Origin: Gallionella sp.
Lineage (GTDB): Bacteria; Pseudomonadota; Gammaproteobacteria; Burkholderiales; Gallionellaceae
Reading direction: 5' to 3'
DNA: 46,149 bases
Assembly (NCBI GenBank): GCA_028687575.1
Contig: JAQTZW010000020.1
Location: 1-46,149, forward strand
Made by a program: the position numbers and the translations under genes
Part shown: one piece after another, positions 13,977 through 21,429 of the stretch
How the letters are laid out: every line of letters starts with the position of its first letter
How positions within the stretch are numbered: the stretch's first letter is position 1
The notes under the pieces: generated by a model
Seen by the model: the letters and a program-made list of their open reading frames with translations, nothing else
Database searches by the model: none
What the model was told of the DNA's origin: nothing

Positions 13977-14064
13977 GCCCGAGCGTCAGAGCCGCAGAGT
14001 GTCCGAGCGGCTTGACCGCCTGAACGCCAGACAGCCCGAACGCCTGAGCGCCAAACGCCCCCAC
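13977..14064. repeat. Degenerate tandem repeat, 8-bp period, 11 units
   Basis: Cutting from 13977 in steps of eight gives GCCCGAGC, GTCAGAGC, CGCAGAGT, GTCCGAGC, GGCTTGAC, CGCCTGAA, CGCCAGAC, AGCCCGAA, CGCCTGAG, CGCCAAAC, GCCCCCAC. The rough consensus is cGCCyGAgc. It fills the gap between ner and the next early gene and contains no start codon with a ribosome site. Confidence 0.7.
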
Positions 14065-14089
14065 CCAACAATAACCAAGGGAGATGCAA

Positions 14090-14317
14090 ATGAAACCGAA
14101 AACACCCAATGGCTACACCCGCCAGCAATTGATCGAAATATCCCAAAAGATGCCCCCTTTTCCGGGGGTGCTGGACGATTTCGAACTGGCGGATGTGTTG
14201 CTGGAGTTGGTGGAGGCGGAGCAGTTGAACATCAGCATGAAAAGCGCCGCTGTATTGCTGGGGCTGATTAACGCGCTGACCTTGCGCGCCTCAAGCCAAA
14301 GTCACATCGTTCATTAA
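14090..14317 (+). CDS. Small early phage protein, function unknown
   Basis: 75 aa from ATG 14090 (GGGAG at proper distance; ATG 14084 is too close to it). It is helical and acidic in the middle (LDDFELADVLLELVEAEQLN) with a hydrophobic segment (SAAVLLGLINALTL). Not recognised. It lies between ner and the transposition genes, a usual place for small semi-essential early genes. Confidence 0.65.
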   Translation: MKPKTPNGYTRQQLIEISQKMPPFPGVLDDFELADVLLELVEAEQLNISMKSAAVLLGLINALTLRASSQSHIVH

Positions 14318-14327
14318 GGTGGCTGTA

Positions 14328-15347
14328 ATGACAAAGAAAAATGATGCGAAATCAAATTTGACAACGTTGTCAAATTTGAAAGTTGTAGATTTCGATGCGT
14401 CGTCACTCTTGGATATTTCAAAAGATTTCGCCAGAAAAATAACCATAGACCTGTCGGCCAGCATCGAGGCGCGCTGGGATTATGCGCGCGAACAAGAGGA
14501 GCGCGGCAAGGCGCATTTTGCCGCAATGGGACTGTTGCTGCTCAGTCTCAATAGGGATTTGGCGCATGGTGAGTTCTTGCCCGAACTTGAGCGCCGGGGA
14601 TTTGATCAGCGGCAGGCATATCGTGCAATGTCCTACGCTCGCTATGTCTTTTCGCAGCCGAAGCCGCAGCAAATGCGCTTGCTGGAAATGCCGGTGACCA
14701 AGGTGGCTTTGCTCGCGCAGGCCGACCCCGAGGTTGTAGAAGAGCTGATGGATGGGGATGACGGCGAAGAAAAAATTGAATCATTAAGTGTGCGCGATTT
14801 GGCTGTAATGGTCAAAAACCTCAAGCGTAACTTCGACACGGTCAACAACAAGAAACTGGCGCTGGAAGACGAAGTGGCGCGCCTGCGGCCGCGCACGCTG
14901 ACACCCGGCGCGGCGGAATTCAATGCCCGCACCTTCGAGGTGCGGCACGAAGCGGCGGCGCTGGAGTATGGGGCGCGCATCCATATGGACGCGCTGGATA
15001 CCCTGTTTGTCGATGTGCTGGAGGATGTGGGCGTGGATGCGGAAACCGAATCGCTGCGCATCAAGGCGGTGGGGCTGGCAGCCGGGGCGATGCTGGCCCG
15101 CGCCCTCGATCTGTACGAGCGGGTCAAGGAAGGGTTGGGCGGCGAAATGCCGGTTAAACCGCACGGCGACCTGATGCTCAGCAGCGATGAAAAAGCCATG
15201 CTCCAAGCCGGTGTGATGCTGCTCAACGCCAATTTTGAGCGTGGGCGCGAGGCGCGCAAGATGGTGGTGGATGATGAGGCCAATAAGCACCGCACCGGTC
15301 CGGGCCGCCGCAAGGGCAGCAAGAACAAGAATGGGGGCGAGTCATGA
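14328..15347 (+). CDS. Early phage protein with coiled-coil and basic tail, function unknown
   Basis: 339 aa from ATG 14328 (AAGGTGG upstream). The N-terminus contains the repeated-looking SNLTTLSNL encoded by a perfect DNA palindrome (14352-14379). A helical region (about 50-110, DFARKITIDLSASIEARWDYAREQEERGKAHFAAMG) resembles DUF3102-type phage proteins. A coiled coil follows (VKNLKRNFDTVNNKKLALEDEVARL), and the end is very basic (GPGRRKGSKNKNGGES), suggesting nucleic-acid contact. It overlaps the transposase start (ATGA), so the two are translationally coupled. A role in transposition or replication is inferred only from position. Confidence 0.75.
   Translation: MTKKNDAKSNLTTLSNLKVVDFDASSLLDISKDFARKITIDLSASIEARWDYAREQEERGKAHFAAMGLLLLSLNRDLAHGEFLPELERRGFDQRQAYRAMSYARYVFSQPKPQQMRLLEMPVTKVALLAQADPEVVEELMDGDDGEEKIESLSVRDLAVMVKNLKRNFDTVNNKKLALEDEVARLRPRTLTPGAAEFNARTFEVRHEAAALEYGARIHMDALDTLFVDVLEDVGVDAETESLRIKAVGLAAGAMLARALDLYERVKEGLGGEMPVKPHGDLMLSSDEKAMLQAGVMLLNANFERGREARKMVVDDEANKHRTGPGRRKGSKNKNGGES
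14352..14379. repeat. Perfect 28-bp palindrome inside an early gene
   Basis: Left arm TCAAATTTGACAAC (14352-14365) is exactly reverse-complemented by GTTGTCAAATTTGA (14366-14379), with no central gap. It covers codons 9-18 of the gene. The two arms encode nearly the same peptide (NLTTLSNL). Confidence 0.9.
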
Positions 15348-17050
15348 GCGACCTCCAAGCCACCGAACAGACGCCAACCAAGCGCATCAACGGCCTCGGG
15401 ATAGCGGTGATAGTGCCCGGCAAGGATGGTGTGCCGCGCCCCGCCACGCGCGGCGAAATCATCCGCATGGACGCGCACCGGAAGGGGGAATACCAGCTTG
15501 CCAGCGACGACAAGCGGGTGATCGTGCACCACTGGGAAACGGTGATTACAGAAATAGAGCGTATCCGTGGTTTTGGCTCATACAGCCCCGCCGTTGATCT
15601 ATTTTTGAATCGTGCAAAGGCAGGTGACTTAACGCCGCGCGTACTGGATGCCGCTGAGGCGGTAGCCGTCGGCAAGAAAACCATTCCATCCCGCTCCACC
15701 ATCTTCCAGAAGCTGGAAGCCTACCGTGACCACGGCATCGATGGGCTGGTGAAGAAACACAAGGGGCGTGTTCGGGTTGAAGGCGGCTGGGAGGGGTTTG
15801 CCCTGGAGCGTTTCAGCCAGAGCACGCAGCCGAATATCTCGTCCATCCACCGCGAGCTGATGGAAATACATCAATTCAGCGTGGGCTATGAGCAGGTGCT
15901 CCACTACATCAACAGTTTGCCCGCCAACCTCGGGCGCATGAGCCCGGCGCGGATCGGCGCGCGCCTGTACAAGCTGACGCAGAAGGCGTTTTTCCGCCGC
16001 TGCATCGACAACGCGCTGCCGGGCGACATCTATGCCGCAGATGGCTACAAGGCAGACATCTACCTGGCGCACCCCATCACTGGGAAGATATTCAGGCCGG
16101 AGTTGACTGTCGCCATCGACGTAGCCAGTCGCCATATCGTGCATGTGCGCGCGGACGAACACGAGGGCACCTACGCCGTGCAGAACATGTGGGCCGAGGC
16201 ATTCGCCAAATGGAACCATGTGCCGTTGCAGCTTTATGTAGACCACGGCTCCGGTCACGAAAACCACCTGATGTGCGACGAGCTGACCGGCTTTTATAAC
16301 CGCGCAGGCATACAGCATGTGATTTTTGCTCACCCCGGAAACCCGCACGGGAAGGGTTGGATTGAGCGATTTTTCAGGACGTTCAAAGACGATTTCTTGC
16401 GCGTTCAATGGGCGGATTTTTGCTGCGCCGACGAGCAGGCAGATGAAGTGCTGAACCGCGTGACGCGCGAGATCAAGGCCGGGCGCCTGAAACTGCCCAG
16501 CCTGCAAGAATTCATGGCCAGCATGAACGCATGGCTGGAGCGGTATCACAGCCGACCGATTCCGGGGCGTGACGATGGCATCAGCAAGGCCGCGCTGTGG
16601 GCGCAGTTGCAGCCCATCGCCCCTACGGCAAGCTTGACAGTGATGAAACGCCGTTCGGAACCGCGCAAGGTACGCCGTGCCACCGTGACACAAGATGGAC
16701 GCGAGTACGTTCACGCCGACTTGCACCAGTGGAACGGACAAACCGTGGTGCTGGAATACGACTTGATGGATGACAAGGTGGCCGTGGTACGCACACTCAA
16801 GGGCGAATTCATCTGCGATGCAAACCTGATCGCCAAACAATCCCAATTCTCGGACAACCGCCTAGAAGACCTGCGGCAGAAGCGCCTAGAGAACCAGATC
16901 AAGCGCAAGCAAAAACACCTCGATGAAGATATAGCCCGCGCCGGTCGGGTGTTCGATGCCGAGGCACTGGCCGAGGGGGCGCTGCCTGCGCTGGAGGGTG
17001 AAGCGCGGCGTATTGAGCACAGCGATTTCAGTTTGGACGATTTTAACTAA
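15344..17050 (+). CDS. Mu-type DDE transposase (A protein)
   Basis: 568 aa. The retroviral-integrase-type core has the acidic triad D233 (AADGYKADI), D300 (LYVDHGSGHEN) and E341 (GKGWIERFFRTF). Before it come helix-turn-helix-like segments (SRSTIFQKLEAYRDHGIDGL) for end binding; after it come a Mu-transposase C-terminal beta domain (about 420-490) and a basic helical tail (QKRLENQIKRKQKHLDED) that would contact B. It cuts and joins phage ends during integration and replicative transposition. It lies directly before the ATPase gene, as in BcepMu- and Mu-like phages. Confidence 0.96.
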   Translation: MSDLQATEQTPTKRINGLGIAVIVPGKDGVPRPATRGEIIRMDAHRKGEYQLASDDKRVIVHHWETVITEIERIRGFGSYSPAVDLFLNRAKAGDLTPRVLDAAEAVAVGKKTIPSRSTIFQKLEAYRDHGIDGLVKKHKGRVRVEGGWEGFALERFSQSTQPNISSIHRELMEIHQFSVGYEQVLHYINSLPANLGRMSPARIGARLYKLTQKAFFRRCIDNALPGDIYAADGYKADIYLAHPITGKIFRPELTVAIDVASRHIVHVRADEHEGTYAVQNMWAEAFAKWNHVPLQLYVDHGSGHENHLMCDELTGFYNRAGIQHVIFAHPGNPHGKGWIERFFRTFKDDFLRVQWADFCCADEQADEVLNRVTREIKAGRLKLPSLQEFMASMNAWLERYHSRPIPGRDDGISKAALWAQLQPIAPTASLTVMKRRSEPRKVRRATVTQDGREYVHADLHQWNGQTVVLEYDLMDDKVAVVRTLKGEFICDANLIAKQSQFSDNRLEDLRQKRLENQIKRKQKHLDEDIARAGRVFDAEALAEGALPALEGEARRIEHSDFSLDDFN

Positions 17051-17061
17051 GGGAGAACAAC

Positions 17062-18006
17062 ATGACGCAGAAGACTTATCCACCGCACTACACCTCAGAC
17101 GACATCGCGCTGGTGGAGCGTATCCACGTCTGGATGGCCGAGCACAGCTATACACAAGCGGCGCTGGCCAGGCTGTCTCGTGTGGCAGCCAGCACGCTCA
17201 ATCAGATCCTCAAGGGCGCGTATATCACCAGCCCCAGCAAGCAGCTGGCGGCGGTGGAGTCAGCCATGCGCCACGCGGAGGAGACCACCTCGGATGCCGT
17301 AGTACCGGTCGAGACCAGCGTGTTCAAGCTGGGGCAGACCTGCTGCGCGATGGCACGGCGCAATCGTAATTTCGCCGTGTTCAGCGGGTATGTAGGCACA
17401 GGCAAGACCTTCGCTATCAAGCACTACGCCGCTACGCACAGCAACACGCATTTGATCGAGGCCACGCCGACGATGACCCCGCAGAGCCTGATCCGTGATC
17501 TGTCGGTGCGCATCGCCGGGTACAGCGGAAAGGGCAGCATCGCCAGCCGCTTCGATGCCGTAGTGGATGCGCTGCGCAATACCGACAGCCTGCTGATCGT
17601 GGACGAGGCAGAGACGCTGACCCCGCACCAGCTGCACACCCTGCGCCGCCTGCGCGACCTCGCCAACGTGGGCATCTTACTGGTTGGCACGGAGCATTTG
17701 TCCGGCCTGATCAAGCCAGCACATGGGCAATTCGATCAGATCCGCAGCCGCACCGGATTCTGGCCAGAGACGGTGCGCCAGATCACCCAAGACGATGCCG
17801 CTGCGCTGGTGCAGGCCGGATTCGGCACGGAAGAGGTGCCGGATGAGGTGGTGGTGCGGCTGTATCAATACTGCAAGGGCAGTGCGCGGATGCTGGTGGA
17901 GGGGCTGATCGCCTCGATGCAGCAGATGCGCAAGGGCCGTGCATTAAGCCGCGACATGGTTGATTACGTCGCAAAACAGGCGTTGTGCCTGCAATCGTTA
18001 GCCTAA
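17062..18006 (+). CDS. Transposition ATPase (B protein, AAA)
   Basis: 314 aa. N-terminal HTH (YTQAALARLSRVAASTLNQILKG), then an AAA ATPase with Walker A GYVGTGKT (109-116), Walker B LLIVDE (177-182), and a sensor-like GILLVGTEHLSGL. It binds target DNA, activates the transposase and gives target immunity. It starts 11 bp after the A stop with a GGGAG ribosome site. Confidence 0.95.
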   Translation: MTQKTYPPHYTSDDIALVERIHVWMAEHSYTQAALARLSRVAASTLNQILKGAYITSPSKQLAAVESAMRHAEETTSDAVVPVETSVFKLGQTCCAMARRNRNFAVFSGYVGTGKTFAIKHYAATHSNTHLIEATPTMTPQSLIRDLSVRIAGYSGKGSIASRFDAVVDALRNTDSLLIVDEAETLTPHQLHTLRRLRDLANVGILLVGTEHLSGLIKPAHGQFDQIRSRTGFWPETVRQITQDDAAALVQAGFGTEEVPDEVVVRLYQYCKGSARMLVEGLIASMQQMRKGRALSRDMVDYVAKQALCLQSLA

Positions 18007-18016
18007 GGAGAGCCTC

Positions 18017-18199
18017 GTGAGAAGAGATACGAATGAAGTGAAAGTCCGCAACTACCGCATCGTCGCGTTCGTCCTGGCTGTTCTGCTGGCTTACTCAGTG
18101 GTCGGAAACAACGACCGACGCATGGAGGCCGCAGAGCAGACCTGCGGTGCGCATCTCAAATACTACAGCGTTGTACACCTGGCCAGCCGGGAGGAGTGA
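18017..18199 (+). CDS. Small membrane protein in the early operon
   Basis: 60 aa from GTG 18017, preceded by AAGGAGAG. One membrane segment (IVAFVLAVLLAYSVVG) near the N-terminus, then a polar tail with one Cys. Unknown function. It sits 10 bp after B in the same operon. Confidence 0.6.
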   Translation: MRRDTNEVKVRNYRIVAFVLAVLLAYSVVGNNDRRMEAAEQTCGAHLKYYSVVHLASREE

Positions 18200-18201
18200 C
18201 C

Positions 18202-18423
18202 ATGTGCGGAACCGTGAACCCCTACGAGGAAGACGACATGGCGATGGCGCGCCGTCTTGCACTGCTCGGAATGCAACTGGATGAATGCCGATCATGGCTA
18301 CACAATCCGGAAGGCGACGATGCACTGGAGATCGTCGAGGCACTGTATCGCCGCGCCCGCGAGCTGGCGGGCGACCGCGCCGAGGAGATTTTTGGTGCGG
18401 ACGAAGAGGAAACACACTCGTGA
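18202..18423 (+). CDS. Small acidic early protein, function unknown
   Basis: 73 aa from ATG 18202 (GGGAGGAG upstream; an in-frame GTG at 18196 is too close). Strongly acidic and helical (EGDDALEIVEALYRRARELAGDRAEEIFGADEEE). No known motif. Its stop overlaps the next gene's GTG (GTGA). Confidence 0.65.
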   Translation: MCGTVNPYEEDDMAMARRLALLGMQLDECRSWLHNPEGDDALEIVEALYRRARELAGDRAEEIFGADEEETHS

Positions 18424-18989
18424 AAACCTCCTGCCCAGCCTGCGGAGCTACGGCCAGCCTTGATGTGCTGCTCGGCAACGAGGGTGCGCGCGAGGCAGTG
18501 CTGGCGGCACTGGCTATGCCTGCGCCCATTGGAAAGCTGCTGGTGCAGTACCTCGGCCTGTTTCGCCCCGCATCCCGCAACCTCTCGTTCGACCGCGTAG
18601 CCAACCTGATCAACGAACTGCTGCCGATGATCGCGGAGGCCAAGATCGAGCGTAACGGACGCATCTGGTCAGCACCGCAGGACTACTGGCGCATGGCGCT
18701 GGAAGAGATGCTGGCCAAGCGCGACAGCCTGACCCTGCCGCTCAAGAGCCATGGCTACCTGCTGGCCGTCATCGAGGGATACAACCTCAAGGCCGAGCAG
18801 CGGCAGGAAAAGCAACACGAAGACCGGATCACCGGCAGGACGCCGGTCGGGACGCCGCCCGCCGCTACCGCATCGGCAGATCGAAAGACGCCCGACAGGC
18901 CGCGCAGCGAGATGCCTGAGTCGGTGCGCGAACACCTGAAGAATTTTGGAAAAAAATGCGCACCCAGAACAGACGTAGAAGAGAGCTGA
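18420..18989 (+). CDS. Early phage protein with N-terminal Cys pair, function unknown
   Basis: 189 aa from GTG 18420, overlapping the previous stop. It opens with KTSCPACGATASLD, half of a zinc-ribbon pattern, continues with a helical domain (FDRVANLINELLPMIAEAKIERNGRIWSAPQDYWRMALEEML), and ends in a charged, probably disordered tail. This resembles replication- or regulation-linked early genes of BcepMu-type phages, but I cannot name a family. Confidence 0.65.
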   Translation: MKTSCPACGATASLDVLLGNEGAREAVLAALAMPAPIGKLLVQYLGLFRPASRNLSFDRVANLINELLPMIAEAKIERNGRIWSAPQDYWRMALEEMLAKRDSLTLPLKSHGYLLAVIEGYNLKAEQRQEKQHEDRITGRTPVGTPPAATASADRKTPDRPRSEMPESVREHLKNFGKKCAPRTDVEES

Positions 18990-19022
18990 TTTTTTATTTT
19001 TTAAGACGAAAAGGAGAACGAA

Positions 19023-19544
19023 ATGGCAAAACCAACAAGACTTAAAACACCGGCGCAGGTGTACACGTCGCAATCCCGCGATGATGCCGCCGCCGACATC
19101 CGCAAGATCGGCGACTTGCAGCGCGACATGCAGCGAGTATCCGCCGAGATGAACGATGCCATCGCCCAAATCACCGCCACGTACCAGCCACGCCTGGAGG
19201 CGGTGAACGAGCAGATCACCACCCTGCAGCAAGGCGTGCAGTCCTGGTGCGAAGCCAACCGCGACGACCTAACCAACGGCGGAAAGGTCAAGACCGCCAA
19301 CCTCATCACCGGCGAAATCCAGTGGCGGCAGCGCCCACCCAGCGTGCGCGTGAGCAAGTCCGAAGTGGTCCTGGAAACCCTCACCCGCCTTGGTCTGACG
19401 CGCTTCATCCGCAACAAACCCGAGGTAAACAAGGACGCCATCCTGGACGAACCAGACGCCGTGCGGGGTGTGGCAGGCATCAGCATCGTCACCGGCGTTG
19501 AGGATTTTGTGATCTCGCCGTTTGAGCAGCAGGTGGCAGCATGA
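19023..19544 (+). CDS. gam: Host-nuclease inhibitor Gam
   Basis: 173 aa with AAGGAG upstream. It matches Mu Gam: a long helix (DAAADIRKIGDLQRDMQRVSAEMNDAIAQITATY), a second helical segment (LEAVNEQITTLQQGVQSWCEANRD), then the beta motif TANLITGEIQWRQRPPSV and KPEVNKDAILDEPDAV...ISIVTGVEDFVISPFE. It binds double-strand ends like Ku and shields phage DNA from host exonucleases. Confidence 0.95.
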   Translation: MAKPTRLKTPAQVYTSQSRDDAAADIRKIGDLQRDMQRVSAEMNDAIAQITATYQPRLEAVNEQITTLQQGVQSWCEANRDDLTNGGKVKTANLITGEIQWRQRPPSVRVSKSEVVLETLTRLGLTRFIRNKPEVNKDAILDEPDAVRGVAGISIVTGVEDFVISPFEQQVAA

Positions 19545-19720
19545 GTACGAGAAACGGAGGCTTTGACACAGCAGACGACTGGTACGAAGCGTTGGTAATT
19601 CTGGCCAGCGCACACATGGTCAGAAACTTGATACGAGACCGTGAGGCGTGGACGAGCAACTGGCAAAACGAGAAGCCGGAAGAGGCGTTCTACAACGAAT
19701 ACCCGGAGTACGAAGAATGA
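19541..19720 (+). CDS. Small early protein, function unknown
   Basis: 59 aa from the ATG overlapping the Gam stop by 4 nt; its own stop overlaps the next ATG. The sequence is acidic and aromatic (DDWYEALVILASAHMVRNLI, ending FYNEYPEYEE). Overlap on both sides supports expression. Not recognised. Confidence 0.65.
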   Translation: MSTRNGGFDTADDWYEALVILASAHMVRNLIRDREAWTSNWQNEKPEEAFYNEYPEYEE

Positions 19721-19971
19721 GCCAAACCCGCAAGCACAGCCTGCTCGAATCGCTGGTGAGCGTGGCGCTGGGTTACTTCATCGCGCTGGCCGCGCAGCTC
19801 ACCATCTTCCCGATGTTCGGCATCCACGTATCGCTCCAGGACAACCTGCTGATCGGGGCGATGTTCACCGTGGTGAGCATCGTGCGCAGCTACGCGCTGC
19901 GCCGGTTGTTCAACCGCTGGCATCAGATGCAGCGCCACGGACAGGTGGTAACCCGTGGTACGCATCACTAG
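19717..19971 (+). CDS. Small two-helix membrane protein (phage DUF7220-like)
   Basis: 84 aa with two membrane segments (LLESLVSVALGYFIALAAQL, DNLLIGAMFTVVSIVRSYAL) followed by RRLFNRW. The SLLES...FPMFGIHVSLQDNLLIG...RSYALRRLFN pattern recurs as a small membrane protein in many tailed phages. Role unknown. Confidence 0.75.
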   Translation: MSQTRKHSLLESLVSVALGYFIALAAQLTIFPMFGIHVSLQDNLLIGAMFTVVSIVRSYALRRLFNRWHQMQRHGQVVTRGTHH

Positions 19972-20011
19972 TCCCTGTTTCACCCTAACCATTTATCCTA
20001 AGGAGAACACC

Positions 20012-20305
20012 ATGAATCAAGCGCAACTGATTGAAGCCATTTCCAGCCACCACAGCAACACCGGCACATCCAAAACCTCCATCAAGTGGGTGCTGGATAC
20101 GCTGGCTGACGTGGCGAAATCCGAGGTGCAAAAGGGCGAAGGTGCCGAAGTGGCTCTTCCCGGCATTGGCAAGATCGTCGTCAAGCAAAGCCCGGCGCGG
20201 ATTGGTCGCAATCCATCCACCGGCGCAGAGGTGCAAATTCCTGCCCGCAACAAGCCGCACTTCACGGCGGCCAAGGCATTGAAAGACGCCGCCAACAGCA
20301 ATTAA
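20012..20305 (+). CDS. HU/IHF-family DNA-binding protein
   Basis: 97 aa with AAGGAG upstream. The HU fold is plain: N-terminal helices (NQAQLIEAISSH...), LPGIGKIVVKQSPARIGRNPSTGAEVQIPARNKPHFTAAKALKDA. The RxGRNP..G arm is the DNA-bending element. Mu needs host HU/IHF for its transpososome, so a phage-encoded copy would supply that here. Confidence 0.95.
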   Translation: MNQAQLIEAISSHHSNTGTSKTSIKWVLDTLADVAKSEVQKGEGAEVALPGIGKIVVKQSPARIGRNPSTGAEVQIPARNKPHFTAAKALKDAANSN

Positions 20306-20312
20306 ACCCTCG

Positions 20313-20346
20313 CCTCCAGCCCGTTGAATCAGCGGGCTGCGGGAGG
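20313..20346 (+). promoter_or_regulatory. Intergenic hairpin between HU and gemA
   Basis: Stem CCTCC-AGCCCG / CGGGCT-(GCG)-GGAGG with loop TTGAATCAG. No U-run follows, so it looks like an mRNA-processing or partial-attenuation structure, not a full terminator. Confidence 0.45.
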
Positions 20347-20364
20347 TGGTTTAACGGAGAGAAA

Positions 20365-20814
20365 ATGAGCGACTTAATCAAACACTACCTCCAGCTCGTT
20401 GGCATCGCCAAGGGCTGGGCGATGAAGAACCTGCCGGGCTGGAGCGACGACAGCCACCGCGATCTGCTCCAGCGCCACGGTGCGGTCGAAATCGAGGGGC
20501 GCATTAGCGCCAGCAGCATGAATGTGCCGCAGCTCGATGCCGTGCTGGGCGATTACGAGCGACGCGGCTGGAGTCGGCAGAAGCGCGTCTTCAGCGGCGG
20601 CGGGGATGCCAAGAAGGTGCCTGAGCGCATTGCCATGATGGTGCGCATGTGGGGCAAGCTGGGCAAGGCGGGCAAGGTGGAAAAAGCCACCCGCCCAGCG
20701 CTGCTGGCCTTCTGCACGCGTCAGACTGGGCGTGACGTGCCGAATCTCGACAGCCTCTCGGTGGTCGAGTCGCAGAAGATCATCGAGGCGATGAAGGGCT
20801 GGATGGCGCGATGA
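20365..20814 (+). CDS. gemA: GemA-like regulatory protein (Mu gp16)
   Basis: 149 aa with GGAG upstream. The family pattern is visible: LVGIAKGWAMKNLPGWSDDSHRDLLQRHGAVE...SASSMNVPQLDAVLGDYERRGW, then PERIAMMVRMWGKLGKAG and the C-terminal LLAFCTRQTGRDVPNLDSLSVVESQKIIEAMKGW. GemA of Mu affects host gene expression and DNA supercoiling. It overlaps the mor start (ATGA), as in other Mu-like phages. Confidence 0.9.
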   Translation: MSDLIKHYLQLVGIAKGWAMKNLPGWSDDSHRDLLQRHGAVEIEGRISASSMNVPQLDAVLGDYERRGWSRQKRVFSGGGDAKKVPERIAMMVRMWGKLGKAGKVEKATRPALLAFCTRQTGRDVPNLDSLSVVESQKIIEAMKGWMAR

Positions 20815-21215
20815 ATGCCGACTGGCCAGCCGTCAATCCTGAGCTGCTGCGCAGTCTGCCGCCCGTACTGGCGGCAGTGGTGCGGGCGCTTGGGTTTGGC
20901 CGGGCTGGTGAATTTTTAATGGAACACGGCGGCGTGAATGTCACCATCCCCAAGCGCCGCAGCACTGCATTGCAGGTAGAGGCAGGCGAGCTGCAACTCT
21001 TGCGTGAAACGCTGGCTCCGCACATGGATGCCGCCGGGCGCGTCTGGCTGCCAAAACCCGACAAGCTGTTTCAGCGCGTGCGCAACGAGCAGATTCGCCG
21101 CGACAAGTACCACACCAGCATCAACAGCCAGGCGCGCCAGCACCGCCTGTCGAGCCGCCAGATACAAAATATACGGCGCGAAGGCGACGATAGACAGTTT
21201 GATCTGTTTGGATGA
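20811..21215 (+). CDS. mor: Mor-type transcription activator
   Basis: 134 aa. The Mor/C family layout is seen: an N-terminal dimerisation region (LLRSLPPVLAAVVRALGF), a beta segment GGVNVTIPKR, and a C-terminal HTH (NEQIRRDKYHTSINSQARQHRLSSRQIQNIRREGDD). It is last in the early operon, 215 bp before the protease. No second member (C) is found, so this one protein may turn on all late units. Confidence 0.9.
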   Translation: MNADWPAVNPELLRSLPPVLAAVVRALGFGRAGEFLMEHGGVNVTIPKRRSTALQVEAGELQLLRETLAPHMDAAGRVWLPKPDKLFQRVRNEQIRRDKYHTSINSQARQHRLSSRQIQNIRREGDDRQFDLFG

Positions 21216-21358
21216 TTGCGCTTTGCCGCCATACCCCATTTAAAAACCGCCCTCAGCGTTTGAATTGGCTTAAACCTCATCGCCTCAAGTGTCGGCCTCA
21301 CTCCGGCGCATCAATCGCTTAAAACGCTTCCTGACGCGTCTGCCTCCCGGCGCTCGAT

Positions 21359-21374
21359 CGGGAAACATTTCCCG
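21359..21374 (+). promoter_or_regulatory. Late-promoter palindrome 2 (protease/capsid operon)
   Basis: CGGGAAA-CA-TTTCCCG, seven perfect pairs about a two-base centre, 63 bp upstream of the protease ATG. The strongest of the three GGAAA-N2-TTTCC sites. Nothing else is evident in the 21216-21429 gap apart from the hairpin below. Confidence 0.65.
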
Positions 21375-21406
21375 CATTTTTCAAACTCGCTGAAATCGCG
21401 ATGATG

Positions 21407-21424
21407 CTCCCATCAACTCGGGAG
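21407..21424 (+). promoter_or_regulatory. Leader hairpin holding the protease ribosome-binding site
   Basis: CTCCC (21407-21411) pairs GGGAG (21420-21424) over an 8-nt loop. GGGAG is the ribosome site of the ATG at 21430. Same design as the holin and tape-measure leaders. Confidence 0.6.
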
Positions 21425-21429
21425 TATCC

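Noticed and set aside
13977..14064. CRISPR array
   Set aside because: Units are 8 bp and contiguous, without spacers or conserved repeats; no cas genes are nearby.
14642..15532. Long minus-strand ORFs opposite the early gene and transposase (also 15629-16846, 24822-26237, 31007-32317)
   Set aside because: They lie opposite well-supported genes of high GC, have shadow-like Ser/Arg/His-rich composition and no ribosome sites.
18095..18664. tRNA or other structured RNA gene in the early region
   Set aside because: No cloverleaf or CCA end was found here or elsewhere in the window.
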